From assembly GCF_032193805.1 (NCBI RefSeq), contig NZ_JAVBIK010000001.1, positions 2,377,001-2,441,000 on the forward strand: a stretch of 64,000 nucleotides of DNA, given 5' to 3'. This DNA comes from Rhodoferax potami. Lineage in GTDB: Bacteria > Pseudomonadota > Gammaproteobacteria > Burkholderiales > Burkholderiaceae_C. Positions 1-7,414 of the stretch are shown one piece after another. The position numbers and the translations under genes were made by a program. Numbering within the stretch: the stretch's first letter is position 1; each line of letters begins with the position of its first letter. Below the pieces are notes generated by a model. That model ran no database searches, had not been told where the DNA came from, and was given only the letters and a program-made list of their open reading frames with translations.

Positions 1-434
1 GCATGCGCTTCTGGGCTCCTGCGCGGGGGGAGTCGGACCGTTATGCGCAAGCAGATGCGGTAGCCCGTCGCATTGGCCTCGATAGCAAGTTGCAGGCCTT
101 GGCGGGCGCGCTGTCCCACGGTCAACAACGTCAGCTGGAACTGGGTCTGGCGCTGGCCGTGAAGCCGCAATTGCTGCTGCTGGATGAGCCTATGGCAGGC
201 ATGGGGCCCGATGAGTCGGAAAAGATGGTGGAGCTTCTGAGTGGTTTGCGTGGCGAGCAAACGATTCTGCTGGTAGAGCACGACATGGATGCGGTGTTCC
301 GCCTGGCTGACCGCATTTCGACCTTGGTGTCCGGGCGGGTAATCGCTACGGGCACCGCCCAGGAAATCAAAGATAACCCGGAGGTGCGGCAGGCCTACCT
401 GGGTGATGAGGCAAATCACGCGGTTGCGCACTGA
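1..434 (+). CDS. Branched-chain-type ABC transporter ATPase (LivG-like), 5' end outside window
   Basis: C-terminal part of an ABC ATPase. The signature loop (LSHGQQRQLELGLAL), Walker B (LLLLDEPMAGMGP) and the switch histidine (VEHDMD) are visible; the Walker A part lies before base 1, so the first ATG in frame (base 3) is internal. The DEPMAGM and EHDMD motifs with the C-terminal NPEVRQAYLGDE segment are typical of LivG, one of the two ATPases driving Liv/HAAT-type importers at the inner membrane. The second ATPase follows 18 bases downstream. The substrate cannot be read from this part; the thioesterase and Rid genes that follow hint at an aromatic or acyl acid. Confidence 0.9.
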   Translation, partial: MRFWAPARGESDRYAQADAVARRIGLDSKLQALAGALSHGQQRQLELGLALAVKPQLLLLDEPMAGMGPDESEKMVELLSGLRGEQTILLVEHDMDAVFRLADRISTLVSGRVIATGTAQEIKDNPEVRQAYLGDEANHAVAH

Positions 435-452
435 CCCAAGACAGGATTATTC

Positions 453-1163
453 GTGGACACACTGTTGGAAATCGAGGATTTGCAAACTGCTTATGGAAGT
501 AGCCAAGTGCTATTTGGCGTAGGCTTTTCCATGCGCTCAGGCGCAGTCGCCACGTTGCTCGGTCGCAATGGAATGGGAAAGACAACGACAGTCCGCTCCA
601 TTACCGGGTTGACGTCGCCGCGCGGTGGGGTGATACGGTTTTTGGGCGAACGCATTGACGGAATGCGACCGGATCGAATAGCCCGTATGGGCATGGCGGT
701 GGTGCCGGAAGGGCGCATGATTTTCTCGAGCCTGTCGGTTCAAGAAAATTTGCTGGCGTTTGCCGGAAACCGTTGCCACAGCAAAGCGCCCTGGACGCTG
801 GACCGGGTGTATGACCTGTTTCCACGCCTGAAGGAGCGGGCCCGGAATATGGGGAACCAACTCTCCGGTGGCGAGCAGCAGATGCTCGCAATCGGCCGGG
901 CACTCATGACGAACCCGCATTTGCTGATTCTGGATGAAGCCACTGAGGGCCTGGCGCCCTTGATCCGTGAGGACATCTGGCAGTGCTTGTCTACCCTGAA
1001 GGCGGCGGGCCAGAGTATTCTGGTGATCGACAAGTATGTGCAAAGGTTGGTTGCGTTGGCCGACCACCACACGATTCTGGAGCGGGGGCGGGTTGCGTGG
1101 CACGGGGATTCCGCGGCGCTGGCCGCTCAGCCCGAGGTCTGGCATCGCTATGTCGGGGTGTGA
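453..1163 (+). CDS. Branched-chain-type ABC transporter ATPase (LivF-like)
   Basis: Full-length 236-residue ABC ATPase that starts at a GTG. Walker A (GRNGMGKTT, about residues 38-46), signature LSGGEQQMLAIGRAL and Walker B LLILDEATEGLAP are all present. The switch region reads IDKYVQRL where LivF proteins usually have a VEQN-type sequence. The LivG-like gene lies just upstream and its stop overlaps the next gene, so this is the second ATPase of a Liv-type importer in one operon. It should energise uptake of an amphipathic carboxylic or amino acid through membrane subunits encoded upstream of the window. Confidence 0.9.
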   Translation: MDTLLEIEDLQTAYGSSQVLFGVGFSMRSGAVATLLGRNGMGKTTTVRSITGLTSPRGGVIRFLGERIDGMRPDRIARMGMAVVPEGRMIFSSLSVQENLLAFAGNRCHSKAPWTLDRVYDLFPRLKERARNMGNQLSGGEQQMLAIGRALMTNPHLLILDEATEGLAPLIREDIWQCLSTLKAAGQSILVIDKYVQRLVALADHHTILERGRVAWHGDSAALAAQPEVWHRYVGV

Positions 1164-1165
1164 GT

Positions 1166-1633
1166 GTGGTGGTGTGTCCGGACTCACCTTTGGCCCAAGT
1201 GACCTTTCAGGTTCGTCGCAGGGTCCGTTTCTCTGACTGCGATCCGGCAGGCATGGTGTTTTATCCGCAGTACTTCGTCATGCTCAATGCGCTGGTCGAA
1301 GATTGGTTCACCGAAGGCCTGCAGGTGAACTATGCCCAATTCCTCGGTGTACGTCGCCTGGGCTTGCCGATGGCCTCGCTTCAATGCGATTTCAAGTTTC
1401 CCAGCCGCATGGGGGAGGACATCGTCTTGCAACTTCGCTTGCTTAAAGTGGGCAAGCGCTCGCTCACACTGGGTGTGGAGTGCTGTGGCACCGAGGTGGT
1501 GCCCTCGGTCCGCTGGCGTGCCCAGGCGGTGATCGTGACGACTTCCTTGGCCGATGACCGCTCTATTCCCATACCCGCCGATGTGCTCGAAGGCATCGCG
1601 CGTTGGCAACAACACTCAGGAGACAAGTTATGA
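1166..1633 (+). CDS. Acyl-CoA thioesterase, 4-hydroxybenzoyl-CoA thioesterase type
   Basis: Single hotdog-fold protein of about 155 residues. The N-terminal motif FSDCDPAGMVFYPQYF matches the active-site helix of 4-hydroxybenzoyl-CoA thioesterase (FxDCDPAGxVxYP), with the catalytic aspartate in DCDPAG. It should hydrolyse an aromatic or short acyl-CoA in the cytoplasm. Several in-frame GTG codons (1160, 1166, 1169, 1172) could start it, all overlapping or abutting the upstream ATPase stop; 1166 is chosen because a GGGG/GAG purine run precedes it. Its stop overlaps the ATG of the next gene (ATGA), so it is translationally coupled. The substrate is an inference from family and from the transporter context. 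Confidence 0.85.
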   Translation: MVVCPDSPLAQVTFQVRRRVRFSDCDPAGMVFYPQYFVMLNALVEDWFTEGLQVNYAQFLGVRRLGLPMASLQCDFKFPSRMGEDIVLQLRLLKVGKRSLTLGVECCGTEVVPSVRWRAQAVIVTTSLADDRSIPIPADVLEGIARWQQHSGDKL

Positions 1634-2025
1634 CCCAAGTTCTTCAGCCCGCCCACTGGGCCCGTCCGCGCGGATACGCGAATGGCGTGATGGCGCGAGG
1701 TCAAATGGTTTTTGTGGCGGGAATGATTGGCTGGGATGCCCAATGTGAGTTCCACACTGACGATCTGGCAGGTCAAGTCCGCCAGGCGCTGCGCAATATT
1801 GTGGAAGTTTTGAACGAGGCGGGCGCAAAGCCCGAACACATCACGCGGATGACGTGGTATGTCACGGACAAGCGTGAATATGTAGCTGCTTACCCTGAGA
1901 TTGGCAAAGCATTCCGCGAGATCATCGGCAGCTTCAACGCCGCCATGACGGCAGTCCAGGTGCAAGCCTTGGTGGAAGACCGCGCCAAAGTTGAGATTGA
2001 AGTGACGGCGGTGATTCCTGATTGA
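1630..2025 (+). CDS. RidA/YjgF-family protein
   Basis: A 131-residue Rid-fold protein. The start is ATG 1630, which has an AGGAG box 8 bases upstream and overlaps the thioesterase stop. Trimeric Rid proteins remove reactive imines or enamines; relatives include 2-aminomuconate deaminases. Aligned by eye to E. coli RidA (PARSCVEV), the catalytic arginine position reads Met (AAMTAVQV), so this is probably not a canonical imine deaminase but a pathway-specific Rid subfamily member. It ends the operon, and the 22-base gap to the convergent small gene shows no terminator. Confidence 0.85.
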   Translation: MTQVLQPAHWARPRGYANGVMARGQMVFVAGMIGWDAQCEFHTDDLAGQVRQALRNIVEVLNEAGAKPEHITRMTWYVTDKREYVAAYPEIGKAFREIIGSFNAAMTAVQVQALVEDRAKVEIEVTAVIPD

Positions 2026-2047
2026 CCCCCCGCCGCCCCCGGTGTCG

Positions 2048-2284
2048 TCAGTTCAGCAGGAAGCTGTCTGCGTGGGCTTCGAAGTCTTCCGCGTCGATCG
2101 CGGCGTCAAAGGCGGCGCGGGCAGCCAGCGCTTCTTTGGTGTACGGAATCAGGGGCTTGTCCAGGGGGCGCAGCTTGTGGCGGCGCAGGCCGCGCAGTTG
2201 TTGAGAGCGCTCCATGGTTTGCAACACCAGTTCGGGCTCCATCATCAGGCTGAAGGGGTTGAGGTCGGTAGCAGTGTTTTTCAT
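2048..2284 (-). CDS. Small hypothetical protein
   Basis: Encodes 78 residues from ATG 2284, which has a good GGAGA box (in AGACGGAGAACTGCC); an upstream in-frame start at 2356 is less likely. The protein is soluble, Leu/Arg-rich in the middle (METRSQQL-like stretch followed by RGLRRHKLRP) and acidic toward the end (DAAIDAEDFEAHADSF). No family is recognised. It lies convergent with the Rid gene and downstream of dbpA on the same strand, separated from dbpA by a hairpin terminator, so it probably has its own promoter. Confidence 0.6.
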   Translation of the reverse strand: MKNTATDLNPFSLMMEPELVLQTMERSQQLRGLRRHKLRPLDKPLIPYTKEALAARAAFDAAIDAEDFEAHADSFLLN

Positions 2285-2408
2285 GGCAGTTCTCCGTCTA
2301 TGGATTGCGCCGTAGAAAGCTTTGGCGCTTAGGAGAACTGTAGTCACCTGTTCCAAAAAATGGAGTCAGGCGTGCGCTGTAAAGCGTGTAGGAATTTCCC
2401 TTACAAGA

Positions 2409-2441
2409 AGCGCCCCCACGCTCCGCCGCTGTGGGGGCGCT
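2409..2441 (-). terminator. Rho-independent-type hairpin after dbpA
   Basis: Perfect 11-bp arms AGCGCCCCCAC / GTGGGGGCGCT with an 11-base loop, 10 bases past the dbpA stop; on the minus strand the stem is followed by TTCTTGT. This is a GC-rich stem with a moderate U-run. Confidence 0.7.
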
Positions 2442-2450
2442 GCTTTGGAT

Positions 2451-3833
2451 TTACAGCAGGCGCGCGCGCACGCTTTTGCCCTTGACGCGCCCGGCATTGA
2501 GTTTGTTGCAAGCCTGCTGGGCAACATCACGGGCGACCGCCACGAAGGTGCAGTACTCGGTGACCTGGATCTTGCCGATCTGCTCCCGGGTGAAGGCGGG
2601 GCCGCCTTCTTCGTTGGTCAGGGCGCCCAGCACATCACCGGCCCGGATTTTTTCTTTGCGGCCACCGGCGATCTGCACCGTGATCATGGGGGGCAACAGC
2701 CGGCCTGTGCCCGCCGGGGTGAGCTCATCGAGTTTGTGCCACACGGAGGGCGCGTTCTGGTACTGCTCGATCTTGCCGACTGAGCCCATCTCGCGCATGC
2801 TGGCCAGGCTGAGAGCCAGGCCTTTCTGCCCCGCGCGGCCGGTACGGCCGATGCGGTGCACATGCACTTCGGGGTCGGGTGTGATGTCCACGTTGATCAC
2901 GATGTCCAGTTCCTTCACATCCAGCCCGCGCGAGGCCACATCGGTGGCTACCAGCACCGAGCAGCTGCGGTTGGCAAACTGGGCCAGCACCTGGTCGCGC
3001 TCGCGCTGGTCCAGGTCGCCGTGCAGGGCCTGGGCGACAAAGCCGTCTTCGACCAGCTTGTCCACCAGCTCGTTGCACTGCTGCTTGGTGTTGCAAAACG
3101 CAATGGTGCTCACCGGGCGGAAATGGTTGAGGATGCTGCTGACTGCGGTGAAACGGGATTCGCGGTCCACCTCGAAAAAGCGCTGCTCAATTGTGCTGTC
3201 GGCCACGGGGGCGGCCACTTTGATTTGCTGGGGGTCTTGCATGAACTGCTTGGCCAGCTTTTCAATGCCTTCGGGGTAGGTGGCCGAGAACAGCAAGGTC
3301 TGGCGGTTTGGCGGGCACTGGCGCACTACCGTAGTGATGTCGTCCAGAAAGCCCATGTCGAGCATGCGGTCTGCCTCGTCCAGCACCAGGGTGTTCAAGC
3401 CTTCCAGGGTGAGGTATTCGCGCTCCAGCAAGTCCATGATGCGGCCCGGCGTTCCCACCACAATGTGGGCGCCGTTTTCCAAGCTGGCACGCTGGCCGCG
3501 GGTAGCCACGCCGCCACACAGGGTGACAACCTTGATGTTGTCTTGTGCGCGGGCCAGACGGCGGATCTCGACAGTCACTTGGTCTGCCAGCTCCCGGGTG
3601 GGGCAAAGCACCATGGCCTGCACCGCAAACCAGCGCGGGTTGAGCTTGGCCAGCAGCGGCAAAGCAAACGCAGCGGTCTTGCCGCTACCTGTCTGGGCTT
3701 GGGCAATCAGGTCTTTGCCGGCCAGCGCCACCGGCAGGCTGGCAGCCTGGATGGGCGTCATGGCATCAAAGCCCAGCTGTTGCAAATTGGCCAGCGTGGC
3801 AGGTGCGAGGGGGAGAGTAGAGAAAGCAGTCAT
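2451..3833 (-). CDS. dbpA: ATP-dependent RNA helicase DbpA
   Basis: A 460-residue DEAD-box helicase. It starts MTAFSTL exactly like E. coli DbpA, which fixes the start at 3833 rather than at an upstream ATG. Visible motifs are Q (TPIQAASLP), I (AQTGSGKT), Ia (PTRELADQV), II (DEAD), III (SAT) and VI (HRIGRTGRAG). The last 75 residues form the DbpA RNA-binding domain (GDVLGALTNEEG...VARD...GRVKGKSVRARLL), which in E. coli targets hairpin 92 of 23S rRNA during 50S assembly. The length matches E. coli (457). It is divergent from the RsbQ gene and has no strong ribosome-binding site; the start is preceded by a 12-bp GGGGGTACCCCC palindrome at 3846-3857. Confidence 0.95.
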   Translation of the reverse strand: MTAFSTLPLAPATLANLQQLGFDAMTPIQAASLPVALAGKDLIAQAQTGSGKTAAFALPLLAKLNPRWFAVQAMVLCPTRELADQVTVEIRRLARAQDNIKVVTLCGGVATRGQRASLENGAHIVVGTPGRIMDLLEREYLTLEGLNTLVLDEADRMLDMGFLDDITTVVRQCPPNRQTLLFSATYPEGIEKLAKQFMQDPQQIKVAAPVADSTIEQRFFEVDRESRFTAVSSILNHFRPVSTIAFCNTKQQCNELVDKLVEDGFVAQALHGDLDQRERDQVLAQFANRSCSVLVATDVASRGLDVKELDIVINVDITPDPEVHVHRIGRTGRAGQKGLALSLASMREMGSVGKIEQYQNAPSVWHKLDELTPAGTGRLLPPMITVQIAGGRKEKIRAGDVLGALTNEEGGPAFTREQIGKIQVTEYCTFVAVARDVAQQACNKLNAGRVKGKSVRARLL

Positions 3834-3985
3834 CTGCCGATTATCGGGGGTACCCCCTCGCAGCCCTACTCTGGGGCCAGGTCTCCGGGCTGAATGCCCT
3901 TGAATCTTCAACAATATTCCCGCACAGCTTGGACAATGTTTTAGACTCCGTCCACGATTTTGGCAGCAGCGCGAGGCGAAAGAAC

Positions 3986-4786
3986 ATGGACATACTCAAG
4001 CGGAACAACGTCAAAGTAACAGGCGAAGGCGACAAAGTGCTGCTCTTCGCCCACGGTTTCGGGTGCAACCAGAACATGTGGTCGCAGGTTGCGCCGGCCT
4101 TTCTCGAGGGTTACCGGGTCGTGCTGTTTGACTATGTGGGCAGTGGCGCGTCTTCGGTCATGGACTTTGACCACCGCCGCTACAGCACGCTCAATGGCTA
4201 TGCCCGTGACGTTCTTGATGTCTGTGAGGCGCTGGATCTGACCAGTGGCGTTACCTTTGTGGGCCACTCGGTGAGTTGCTCGATTGGCATGTTGGCGTCG
4301 ATCGCCCGCCCCGGTTTGTTTGAGCGGCTGATCATGGTGGGGCCTTCCCCGTGTTTTGTGAACCATCTGCCTGACTACGTGGGTGGCTTCGAGCGCACCG
4401 ACCTGGATGGTCTGCTGGCTTTGATGGATCAAAACTACATCGGATGGGCGAACTACCTGACACCCGTGATCTCCGGTGAAAGCAATGGCGGTCCGGTCGC
4501 CAGCGAGTTAGCAGACAGCTTTTGCTCGACTGACCCGATCATGGCCCGCATTTTTGCGGAGGCCACCTTTTACGCCGACAACCGCGCGGATCTGCAGTAC
4601 GTGGATTGCCCCAGCCTGATCCTGCAGCACCGGCACGACGCGCTGGCACCTGTGGAGGTGGGCGAGTATTTGCACAGCCACTTGCGCAACAGCACCTTGC
4701 AGGTGCTTGATGTGGTCGGGCATTGCAGTCATATGTCGCACCCGCAACTGGTGATAGATGCGATGCGCAACTATTTGCCGGCCTGA
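3986..4786 (+). CDS. rsbQ: RsbQ-type alpha/beta hydrolase (sensing partner of a PAS protein)
   Basis: A 266-residue alpha/beta hydrolase that aligns along its whole length with Bacillus subtilis RsbQ (269 aa). Shared segments include the start (ILxRNxVKVxGxG), GFGCNQNMW, LFDYVGSG, YARDVLDVCEALDL, MVGPSPCFVN, NYIGWA, FCSTDP and GHCSHMSHP. The catalytic triad is in place: Ser95 (GHSVS), Asp218 and His246. RsbQ is needed for energy-stress sensing by the PAS phosphatase RsbP, and the fold is related to the plant KAI2/D14 hormone receptors. Here the next gene, 23 bases downstream, encodes PAS plus GGDEF, so the sensed signal probably feeds c-di-GMP rather than sigma-B. ATG 3986 matches the RsbQ N-terminus; an earlier in-frame start at 3929 is less likely. 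Confidence 0.93.
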   Translation: MDILKRNNVKVTGEGDKVLLFAHGFGCNQNMWSQVAPAFLEGYRVVLFDYVGSGASSVMDFDHRRYSTLNGYARDVLDVCEALDLTSGVTFVGHSVSCSIGMLASIARPGLFERLIMVGPSPCFVNHLPDYVGGFERTDLDGLLALMDQNYIGWANYLTPVISGESNGGPVASELADSFCSTDPIMARIFAEATFYADNRADLQYVDCPSLILQHRHDALAPVEVGEYLHSHLRNSTLQVLDVVGHCSHMSHPQLVIDAMRNYLPA

Positions 4787-4809
4787 CAACCACCCACCTT
4801 GGCGACTCT

Positions 4810-5814
4810 TTGAAACCTTACCTAGACTTGCTGCCCAGCCCTGTGCTGGTGACGGATGCATCCGGTCATATTAAAGAGGCGAATCTTGATTTGCTGGCGC
4901 TGGTTGGGGGCGACACCTCCAGTTGGGCAGGGCGGTATATCGATACGTTGATGCCTGGCTCCAGCCGCATCTTTCTGCAAACCCATGTCTGGCCCATGAT
5001 GCTGCGCCACCGCATGGTGCAAGAGATGTACTTGCACTTGAATACCCACAACCAGGAGCAAGTGCCGGTCATGGTGAATGCGCGCCATGGCCTGTGGAAT
5101 GAGCAGGAGTGCATTTTTTGGGTGTTCTATGTAGCCCGTGAGCGCAGCCGCTTTGAGGCTGAGCTGCTCGAGGCGCGAGCCCGTGCGCAGCGGTTGGCCT
5201 CGGAGTTGTCGTTAGCAAACGCGGAGTTGCGGACCTTGCATGCGCAATTGGCGCAACGTACGGAGTTTGTGGAGTCGCAAAACCGCGAGTTGTCGACCCT
5301 GAGTGAAACAGACCCCTTGACCCGACTGGGTAACCGCCGAGCCCTGGAGCGGGCGGTGGCGCATTGGCAGAGCCAAGCGCCGATCGGGACCCCCGCCGCC
5401 CTGATGATGGTGGATGTGGACCATTTCAAGCGCGTCAACGACACCCATGGCCATGACGAGGGCGACCGGGTATTGCAGCAATTGGCCCAGCAATTGCAGG
5501 CCAGCCGCCGGGGCAGCGACCTGGTAGTGCGCTACGGCGGTGAAGAGTTCGCCATCTGGCTTCCGGGAGCCACGCCGGATGGCGCCCGCTCTGTCGCTAC
5601 TCGTGCGCACGCGATGGTGAAAAAGGTGCTGGTGGACCAAAAACCGATTACGGTCAGCATTGGTGTGGTGTGCGCCCAGCACACCTTGCACAAAGAGCGG
5701 GACATGGTGTTTTTGAGCCGTCTGCTGCATCAGGCGGATTTGGCGCTCTACCGAGCGAAAGCAGCCGGACGGGACCGCACCGAGTGGCATACAAGCTCCG
5801 TGGGGCTCTCCTAA
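4810..5814 (+). CDS. PAS-GGDEF diguanylate cyclase, partner of RsbQ
   Basis: About 334 residues: an N-terminal PAS domain (about 1-110, LLPSPVLVTDASGHIKEAN...), a coiled coil (about 113-165), then GGDEF (about 170-330). The active site is GGEEF, intact, and an RxxD inhibitory site (RGSD) lies five residues upstream, so a working cyclase under product inhibition is expected. It makes c-di-GMP from two GTP. The start is uncertain: no ATG or GTG occurs between the rsbQ stop and the PAS domain, leaving TTG 4810; an ATG at 4723 would put the rsbQ 3' end in a second frame. Operon position implies that RsbQ binds or feeds the PAS pocket. Confidence 0.88.
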   Translation: MKPYLDLLPSPVLVTDASGHIKEANLDLLALVGGDTSSWAGRYIDTLMPGSSRIFLQTHVWPMMLRHRMVQEMYLHLNTHNQEQVPVMVNARHGLWNEQECIFWVFYVARERSRFEAELLEARARAQRLASELSLANAELRTLHAQLAQRTEFVESQNRELSTLSETDPLTRLGNRRALERAVAHWQSQAPIGTPAALMMVDVDHFKRVNDTHGHDEGDRVLQQLAQQLQASRRGSDLVVRYGGEEFAIWLPGATPDGARSVATRAHAMVKKVLVDQKPITVSIGVVCAQHTLHKERDMVFLSRLLHQADLALYRAKAAGRDRTEWHTSSVGLS

Positions 5815-5856
5815 AATTGACGGACAGCGCGCAAGCGCGTTCAAATGAGGTGGTGC

Positions 5857-7353
5857 ATGCGTTCTTGGATGGTTACAGCGCTGGTCAGCAGCGCATTGCT
5901 GGTGGCCTGTGGCACCAATGTGGTCAACCCGGTCACGGGGCAAACAGAGCGCTCGGCGATGAGCGAAGAAGCCGAAGTCGCCGAAGGTGCCAAGGGGCAC
6001 CAAGAGGTGTTGCAGGAATATGGTGTGGTGAACAACCCCGCGCTGCAGTCGTATGTCAATGCTCTGGGGCAGCGCCTGGCGGGGCAAAGCCACCGCAGCC
6101 AGTTGCAGTGGCGTTTTACGGTGCTGGACAGCCCGGAGATCAATGCCTTTGCACTGCCTGGCGGCTATGTCTATGTCACCCGCGGCATCATGGCGTACAT
6201 GGACAGCGAGGCCGACTTGGCCGGTGTGATCGGCCATGAAATCGGCCACGTGACTGCGCGCCACGGCGCCCAGCGGGCCACCAGTCAGCAAAACGCCGGG
6301 CTCGGTGTGTTGGCCGCCAGCGTGCTGGGTGCGGTGGCAGAGGCTTACGGCGTCGCCGGTGCAGGGCAACTGGCAGGGCAGGTCTCCCAAAACGTGGCGG
6401 CAGGCTATATCGCCTCGTACGGTCGTGAGCAAGAGTTGCAGGCGGATGGCTTGGGGGCGGAGTACCTGTTTCGCACCCGCTATGACCCGCGCAACATGAT
6501 TGACGTGATCAAGGTCTTGAAAAACCAGGAGCTGTTTGCCGCAGACCAGGCCAAAGCTGAAGGGCGCCCCGTACCCGCCAAGGGCGATTGGTTGTCCTCC
6601 CACCCCAGCAACGACCAGCGCTTGGAAACGATCAGCCGCCTGGCCGCGCAGTACCAGACCCGTGAGCGCTATGACGATGATGGCCGCAACCGCTATCTGC
6701 AGGCCATCCAAAGCATGAACTTTGGTGACAGCCCCGACCAGGGGCTGGTGCGGGGCCAGAACTTTTACCATGAGCCTCTTGGTTTGGCTCTTACCGCACC
6801 GGCGGGCTGGTATGTGCAAAACGAGCCGGAGCAACTCGCCTTTATCAACACCGCCCGTGATGCTGCGCTGCTGGTGCGTGTAGTGCCCTCTGCGGCTGGC
6901 AAGGCGCCGGCCGATGTGGTCCGCAACCTGCTCAAGCCTACACAGGGCCGCTTGGAGCCCACCACCATCAACGGGCTGCAAGCCTCCCGTTTCACCGGTG
7001 CGCGGGCAGGTGCCAACGGCAGCAGCATGCCGGTGGAGGCCACAGTGATCACCGGCCCCGGCGACCGGGTGTATTTGCTGCAATCCACGGCCAAGGATGC
7101 CAATGCCCTGGCCCGTGCGCGCGCAGGTTTGCGCGAGGCCGAGGGCAGCTTTCGCGCCCTGACAGCCCAAGACCGCGCTGCGGCCCGGCCATGGGTCATC
7201 AAGACGGCGCCGTACCCCAAGGGCGGGTTCGCTGAGCTCGCCAAAAACTCGCCGATTGCGCGCCCCGAGCAACAGTTGCGCCTGATCAACGGCTACTACG
7301 GCGGCGGTGAGCCTGCAGTGGGTCAGCTGGTCAAGGTCGTGGTTCCGAAGTAA
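5857..7353 (+). CDS. M48-family metalloprotease, lipoprotein
   Basis: A 498-residue protein with a lipoprotein signal peptide whose lipobox LVAC places the acylated Cys at residue 18. It carries an M48 peptidase domain with HEIGH at about 127-131 and a downstream glutamate (EQELQADGLGAEY), the third zinc ligand. The C-terminal half (about 310-498) resembles the second domain of BepA/YfgC-like outer-membrane quality-control proteases. It should act in the periplasm attached to a membrane, degrading or chaperoning misassembled outer-membrane proteins. ATG 5857 follows GAGGTGG; ATG 5845 is four codons earlier and also possible. Confidence 0.87.
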   Translation: MRSWMVTALVSSALLVACGTNVVNPVTGQTERSAMSEEAEVAEGAKGHQEVLQEYGVVNNPALQSYVNALGQRLAGQSHRSQLQWRFTVLDSPEINAFALPGGYVYVTRGIMAYMDSEADLAGVIGHEIGHVTARHGAQRATSQQNAGLGVLAASVLGAVAEAYGVAGAGQLAGQVSQNVAAGYIASYGREQELQADGLGAEYLFRTRYDPRNMIDVIKVLKNQELFAADQAKAEGRPVPAKGDWLSSHPSNDQRLETISRLAAQYQTRERYDDDGRNRYLQAIQSMNFGDSPDQGLVRGQNFYHEPLGLALTAPAGWYVQNEPEQLAFINTARDAALLVRVVPSAAGKAPADVVRNLLKPTQGRLEPTTINGLQASRFTGARAGANGSSMPVEATVITGPGDRVYLLQSTAKDANALARARAGLREAEGSFRALTAQDRAAARPWVIKTAPYPKGGFAELAKNSPIARPEQQLRLINGYYGGGEPAVGQLVKVVVPK

Positions 7354-7355
7354 AG

Positions 7356-7410
7356 TGCTATATTTTTAGGAGCGCATCGCGCATATTCTGCGAGCGCTAA
7401 CGCCCATTTT
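7356..7410. repeat. Dispersed Comamonadaceae-type intergenic repeat, copy 1
   Basis: Begins TGCTATATTTTTAGGAGCGC and ends near GCGAGCGCTAACGCCCATT. It fills the gap between the M48 and M14 genes and is related to the copies at 23328, 34445, 37741, 47196 and 59048. Confidence 0.75.
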
Positions 7411-7414
7411 GACC

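Noticed and set aside
1010..1060. Unusual IDKYVQRL switch region in the first LivF-like ATPase
   Set aside because: Such variants occur in a branch of LivF proteins, and all other motifs are intact, so it is not evidence for loss of function.
3846..3857. GGGGGTACCCCC palindrome upstream of dbpA as an operator
   Set aside because: Only 12 bp, simple composition, no repetition elsewhere; may be chance.
4723..4809. ATG 4723 as the start of the PAS-GGDEF protein
   Set aside because: It would read the conserved 3' end of rsbQ in another frame; the added residues do not look like a PAS cap.
5212..7272. A 686-codon open frame antisense to the cyclase and M48 protease genes
   Set aside because: Spans two well-supported sense genes and shows no protein family features.
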